A stretch of DNA of 64,000 nt from Symbiodinium microadriaticum (taxonomy: Eukaryota; Sar; Dinophyceae; Suessiales; Symbiodiniaceae), in the NCBI GenBank assembly GCA_001939145.1, contig LSRX01000132.1, positions 683,128 through 747,127 on the forward strand, given 5' to 3'. Position numbers and translations under genes: made by a program. The notes beneath the pieces are model-generated. The model saw nothing but the letters and a program-made list of their open reading frames with translations, was not told where the DNA came from and did no database searches. Shown in pieces: positions 55,401 to 61,900 of the stretch. Position 1 is the stretch's first letter, and each line of letters opens with the position of its first letter.

Positions 55401-58400
55401 GGGTTCAGGATAAACACATGTACCCAAAAGCCCTAATTACACCTTAGAAAGCTATAGTCTGGCTTCCTTATATATCCCTCCACAGTAAGCTCACGAAATC
55501 TTACACTACACCCTGAACCCTAAACACCTTTAAAGTGTTTCGGGCTAGAGGGTCTAGGTCTAGGTGTGTCTACAGTAGAAGCCCAAAAGTTGGAAACCCA
55601 ATAGCCTCAATCCTTAAGAGCAATGTAAAGGGAATCCCAGCACTATTTGTCCTTAATCCGGTTTCCAACTTTTTGGGGCTTACTCTAGGTTCTCTGAAAC
55701 TCACAGAGGCTTTCGGTTCTGAGAAATGAAGCGCGGCTGCAGTTCTTCTCGGCAGCTTGACCATTCTTCTGTGAGGACTCGAGTTGAGGAGTGAGGGCAG
55801 ATACGGGTTTAGGGGTTTAGGGTTTAGGGTTTAGCTCTATTCAAAGTTTAGGTGTGGGGGTTTAGGTCTTGCGGCTATTAGGGGACAGGGTTTGGGACAA
55901 TCGCGTTTATACCAGGAAGCGATTTAACAAAAAAAACATGCGACTCGGCGAGACTTTGACCACTTTGTTCATACCCTTCCTCTCTGTGTACTGAACTTAT
56001 GTCCCCGTAGCCCTGTGCGAACCTTCCGGTACTCAAAATCCCAGCAACGCGCTATGCAGTACAGGGGCTTCAATGACTAGAATATACGGCTTGAGGGTTT
56101 AGGGTTTTGGGTTTTGTTGGGGTTTAGGGTTCAGGGTATATCGAAGTATTCAAAACAAACCCTGAACCCTAAAATTATAAGGAACCCTTGGAACAAAGAA
56201 CGTAATTACGAAATAGTCCGACCCATGTCCTGAACCCTAAACCCTGGACCCTTACAAAACCCTGAACCCTAAAGGGTTTAGGGTTTAGGGTTTAAAGCTA
56301 AACAACCCTTATTTATCCCTAGATTCGGTAAGTGGGATCTTGTACATAGCGAGAGCTCGGTTCTGAGTGATGAGCAGCACGCAAAGTCCTAGCTTACAGA
56401 ACGGGGGATGAACGGGGGACTTGTGGCTTCAGGGTTTAGGGTACCCGTGTGTATTTATACCTATTTATGTCCCGAATTATGTTAATCGCTGGAAAATCGT
56501 CCTGCTTTCTATACCTTTAAAGCAAGCAGGTGACACCCTGCAAAAATCCGAGGACCACCTTCAAATCCTCGGTGCTGCCCCCTTTTCGCAGCTACCGCTC
56601 GAGACAGCAGTCCCAAACACTGCAACCTGAAAAGCCTCAACTCCTTAGGGGCTGAGTACCCTAGCCGCCCTAGCCCAAAAAAGGTTAACCTTTCAATAAT
56701 GGTAGGATTATATAAGCCCAAAACGGTTAAAGGTTACCTACTCAGCTACTAAGACTCTGAACTTTACATCCTAAACGAAACCCAGGTGAAGGCTTCAAGG
56801 CTGTTCTGAAACTAGACCCTTACAAAGCCTAAGCCCAAAGGTCTTCAGGTCCTCGGGCCCACTATCCCGAAGGCTCCATGTACCCATCTAGTATATACAC
56901 AGGCCTTGAAGGCTTCGTATATAGGTACTTACGGGCCTATGTATACACTGAGTCTATAAAGTCTAAATAGGTACATGGAGCCTTATGGTATGATATCTCT
57001 AGGGTTCTAGGATGCAGGGGCGACGTAATAGGACCCTATTATCTATAGTATCTAGGAGCAGCCCTTTAAGGCACCCTTTAATAAAGGGTGCCTTAAAGGG
57101 CTGATTTGAAGGAACACCTAGGTACGAGAGCTCTAGGATGCATGCGCGACGTCAATAAAGCTACCCCAACATCATAGTTATACGTTGCGCAAGACGAAAC
57201 AACTACATGTGCGTGTGTGTGTGTGTGTACGTGCACATACATACATACATACATACATACATACATACATACATACATACATACATCCATGCATACATAC
57301 ATACATACGTACATACATAAATACATACATACATACATACATACATACATCCATGCATACATACATACANGGTTTTGTTAGTTCAAGGTTACGTTTACGA
57401 TTTCTGCAGGGCCGGCCTTGGTGCTGTTCCCTCCGCAGAAGGAAGACCTGAGATGGCTCAAGGGTAAGGGTGTAGGGTTTAATTAGGGTTCAGGGTTTAG
57501 GGTTAATTTAAATATAGGGTTTAGGGCCTAGGGTTTATTTATATAAATTAGGGTTTAGGGTTTAGGGCCAAAGAGATGTCCAAGTATCCAGGCAGGAGGG
57601 CTTTTGCAGATGACAAACACTACCTGGGGATCCGAAAACGGGCTAGACCCCATAATGAAGGGGTCATAACGTACTGTTTCGTACGGTTTGGGGATACAGT
57701 TATATCCTCAGCCCCTCAACCGCACATGCTCGGAAAAATTGTTTAGCACGCTAGTTCCTGCCTGGGATAACAAGCATAATAAGGAACCCCCCCAAAAAAA
57801 ACGAATATGATAGGTAATGATTAAGCCCCCTAAACCCTAAACCCAAAGCCCTAAACCCTGAGCCTAAACCCTAAACCCTAAACCTTAGGGCCTAAACCCT
57901 AAACCTAAGCCCAAACCCTAAACCATATTAGGTAATTATGAAGCCCCTATGTTACATGAAAAGCGAGAAGACCTTCGCACATTTAGAAACCTCACGGTTT
58001 AGAGTTTGGAGGGCTTTGGGATTATAGGGTCTAGGGTTTAGGGAAGAACTAGGGTTTAGGGCTTATAGAGTCTATAGGGTTTAGGGTCTGGGGCTTAGGA
58101 AGTTTAGGGTTTATAGGGTCTGGGGTTTAGGGTCTAGGGCTTAGGGTTTAGGGTCTAGGGTTTAGGGTTTAGAGGGTCTGGCATTTAGAAAACTATGGTT
58201 TAGGGTTTATGGGGTCGAGAGCTTAGAGTTTAGGGTTTATAGGGTCTAGGGTTTAGGGTCAATAAGGTTTAGGGAAGTAGGATTCAGGGAACAGGATGGT
58301 TCTCACAGACCGAATATGTTCTTGCGCAGCCAAAGCAAGACGTGACCTCATCAGGATTACATCTGGTTCAGGGTTTGGGATTTGGTGTTTTAGGGTTTTG

Positions 58401-58921
58401 GGGTTTAGGGTTATAAAGGGTTTGTATAGGTGTAAGGCAGCTGTATAGTTACCATCATCGTCATCTCTACTTGAGGGCTCTGAAGGACAAGGGTGTCTGT
58501 AGATCGAAAACCTGCCTTCTGCAAACTCCATTTGAACCCGCTCCCCCCTCAAACAAAAACAAACAATATAAAATAAATAGAATAATTCAGCCACTCGTGC
58601 TGCTCAAAGCTACAAAAATCTCCATGACCTTGAAAACCTATATGCCACCCGTTTATAATTCGAAGGGAATATTCCACTGACCGTAAGCCCAAATCTGCAC
58701 CTCTAAACCTGTAAGCAATCAAACAGCAAGCGGCTTGTCCAACAGAATGGTGCGGCCACCAAGCTCCACCACGGTGTTGGCGGCGGACATGCCTGCCGAC
58801 TGCCAGGACCCCGCCTGAAAAATGAAAATGATCACGCTAACAATAACAACAAGGCATAGATATAGAATAGATAGGTCGATCGGCAGATCGACAAACGGAG
58901 CGAGAGAGAGAGAGAGAGATC

Positions 58922-58969
<48 letters not shown>

Positions 58970-61900
58970 GATATACACATATATAATTATGTGTGTATAT
59001 ATATATATAAGCAGGTACGCAGGCAGGCAGGCAGGTAGGTAGATAGTTGATAGGTAGGTAGATAGGTAGTTATGTAGACACAGAGTCTTATGTATTCACG
59101 TGATTCTGCATATGCACACATGTAAGGCAGGAGGATCCCTGAGGCCGTAGAACGTTACACCCCTCCGGCTGGAAACACGGCACCTTCTAGGGCTAGGGTT
59201 TGGGGTTCTGGGTTTAGGGTTTCGGGTTTAGGGTTTAGGGTCTAGGGTTTAGGGTTTAGGGGCTAGGGTTTAGGGTTCTCTGAATTCTTCATCCTTGATA
59301 TCTTTTGATCCAACTTACTTACGAAGTATCATGATCCTGTAAGTACTCTTCGAAAGGAGATTTTATTTGCAGAGCCCTCATGACATGGGCCAGGCCAGCA
59401 TTCACGGGTCCTCTTTTGGTACTGCTATAGACCCCCCCCCCCCCGCCCCACCCAAGCGAATGGGAGTGAAGACAGCGAGCCCTGGCACATCCCCCCTCCC
59501 TCCAGCGACACTTCTCCCTCACACGGGGTTGAAAAAAGGGTTTAGAGTGGACCTCTATAAGGGGAAGGAAGCGGCGTGCCAAGCTGGCGGGGGTGACACA
59601 CTACTTTTTGTTGATGAAGGGGAGTTGGGGGGGGAAACCCTAAACCTTAAACCCTTACTAATTCCCAACTAGGAACCCGGAACACAATGAAAAGAACTCA
59701 ACAGGAAACCTTAAACCGTTAAACCCCTTAACCCGTAGGCGACCCCTTCCAGGAAGCCCTCAAACCTAAAAGAAACAAAGAAACCCTAAAACCCTAAACC
59801 CTAAAAGACCCTTAAACAAATGAAACAAAACCCTAAAACCCTAAACCCTAAACGACCCTAAAAGAAACCCTAAAAGAAACAAAGAGCATTGACATCCGAG
59901 CTTTAAGTGCTCGACCTGCGAGGCCGCCGCCGACCACGATCACCTGACAACCCACAGGCCCTATCCGGGTTTCGGCTTCATGGGGTTTATATAAGGGCTT
60001 TAGGGTTTAGGGCTTTGGGGTTTAGGGTTTAAGGCGGTTTAAGGGTTTAGGGTTTAAGGGGGTTTAAGGGTTTAGGGTTTAGGGCTTAGGGTTTAAGGCG
60101 GTTTAAGGGTTTAGGGTTTAGAGCTTAGGGGTTCAAGGAGTTTCGGCCTTGGGGTTTGGAGTCTGGGGTTTAGGGTGTATAGGGTTTATAGGGTTTATAG
60201 GGTTTATAGAGTTTATAGGGTTTATAGGGTTTGTAGGGTTTATAGGGTTTACAGGGTTTAGGGCTTAGGGGCTTAAGGGTTTAGGGTTTCAGGGTTTCAG
60301 GGATTTACGGCTTGAGGACATCGAGTGGTTGCTTCGTAAACCCTCGGGTTTAGGGTTTGGGGTTCAGGGCTGAGCGTTTAGGGCTTAGGTACCTGGACTC
60401 TGCTATGCTTTGGGCATCGAATTCGTCACTAGCCTAAGGATTGGGTTTAGATCTAGAGTTCAGGGGTTATTGAATGATAGTAGTTCGAAGTTTCGTGAAA
60501 TGGATCCTGCCATCGTGACTGCAAGTAACATGTTGCGTTTGACGCAAGACTTACGGAAAGCCCGCAGCCTTGTACAGCCAAAGTTGAAACCGTACACTAC
60601 AACAACAAAGGGTTTAGGGTTTAGGGTTAAAGCCTACCGAATCCAGCTCTACCACTCAAACCCTACAAACCATAAACCCAACCGCCATAAAACCATATTC
60701 TGCCCCTACAAACCCTACAGCCAGAACCATATATTCTCCCATTACAAACCTCAAGGCTTATGAAACCTTAAACGCAAAACTCTGAACCAACAACATCTGG
60801 GGTTTAGGGTTTAGGGATCTGTACTCCCCTCAATCCCTCAAAGCAAATTTGATCAGGCCCTACACAGCCCCTCGAACGCCCAAACTACACCCCCGAATAA
60901 CCCAAACCCTGAACCCAACACCCAAATCCCTGATAGATCTTTTTATGGATATCATATACAATGTAACCTATGGATTATAACATAAGTACCTATGTATAGT
61001 ACTCAACCGTACAACCTAAGATGTACGCAAGCGTAAAAGGAACCCTAAACCCTAAAATACTAAACCCTAAACCCTGAAGTACTAAACCCTAAACCCTAAA
61101 TCCAAAACCCTAAACCCAAAACCCTAAACCCAAAAAAGGAACTCTTGGAGGAGAACCCTTCGGGAGCCTGGTTTGCTGGGAAGACTGCAGCCATGGCGTC
61201 GGAGTCTTGAAGAGAAGGAATCGTACAGCTTGATGCTGAGAGGGCTGAGGGTTGAGGCGTTTAGGGTAACCGATAGAGCCCTTATAGGGCCTTTAGGGTT
61301 TTAGGGTCTAGGGTTTAGGGTTTAGGGTTGAGGGTTCAGGCGTTTAGGGTTCAGGGGTTTTTAGGTGGGTTTGGGGCTTAGGGGTATTTAAGGCTTTAGG
61401 GTTTTGGGGTATCTAGGATTCTACGGTTTAGGGTTTGGTTTGGGGTGATGCTGAGAGGGCTGAGGCCGAGGGGTTTAATCCCTAAACCTTATAAACCCTA
61501 AACCCCTAAACCCTATAAACCCTATAAGCCCCTAAACCCCTAAAACCCTAAACCCTATAAACCCTATTAAGCCCTAAACCCTAGAAGCCCTAAACCCTAC
61601 AGTAGACCCCATAAACCCTAAACCCTGAACCCCAAAATCCTGTTACCTGATCTGCTGCCTGCCTCCGCAAGCGCTGGAGTCCTCTTGCGCTGGCTGCAGC
61701 TACAGGATACGACAGGGGTCTATAGGGTTTAGGGCTTTGGGGTCTAGGGCTTAGGGTCCAGGGGTTTATGGTTTATGGGTTTAGGGTTTAGGGGTTTATG
61801 GGTTTCGGGTTTAGGGGCTCTAGGGTTTAGGGTTTAGGGTTTATGGGTTTAGGGCCTTTTTTTTCTTGTTGGGGGGTGGGTAGGGTTTAGGGTTAGCAAG

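Noticed and set aside
59367-59672. 101-codon plus-strand frame with Pro-rich start
   Set aside because: No homology, crosses a poly-C tract and telomere runs, lies between FRD1-like exons 3 and 4 on the opposite strand; the minus frame is equally open.
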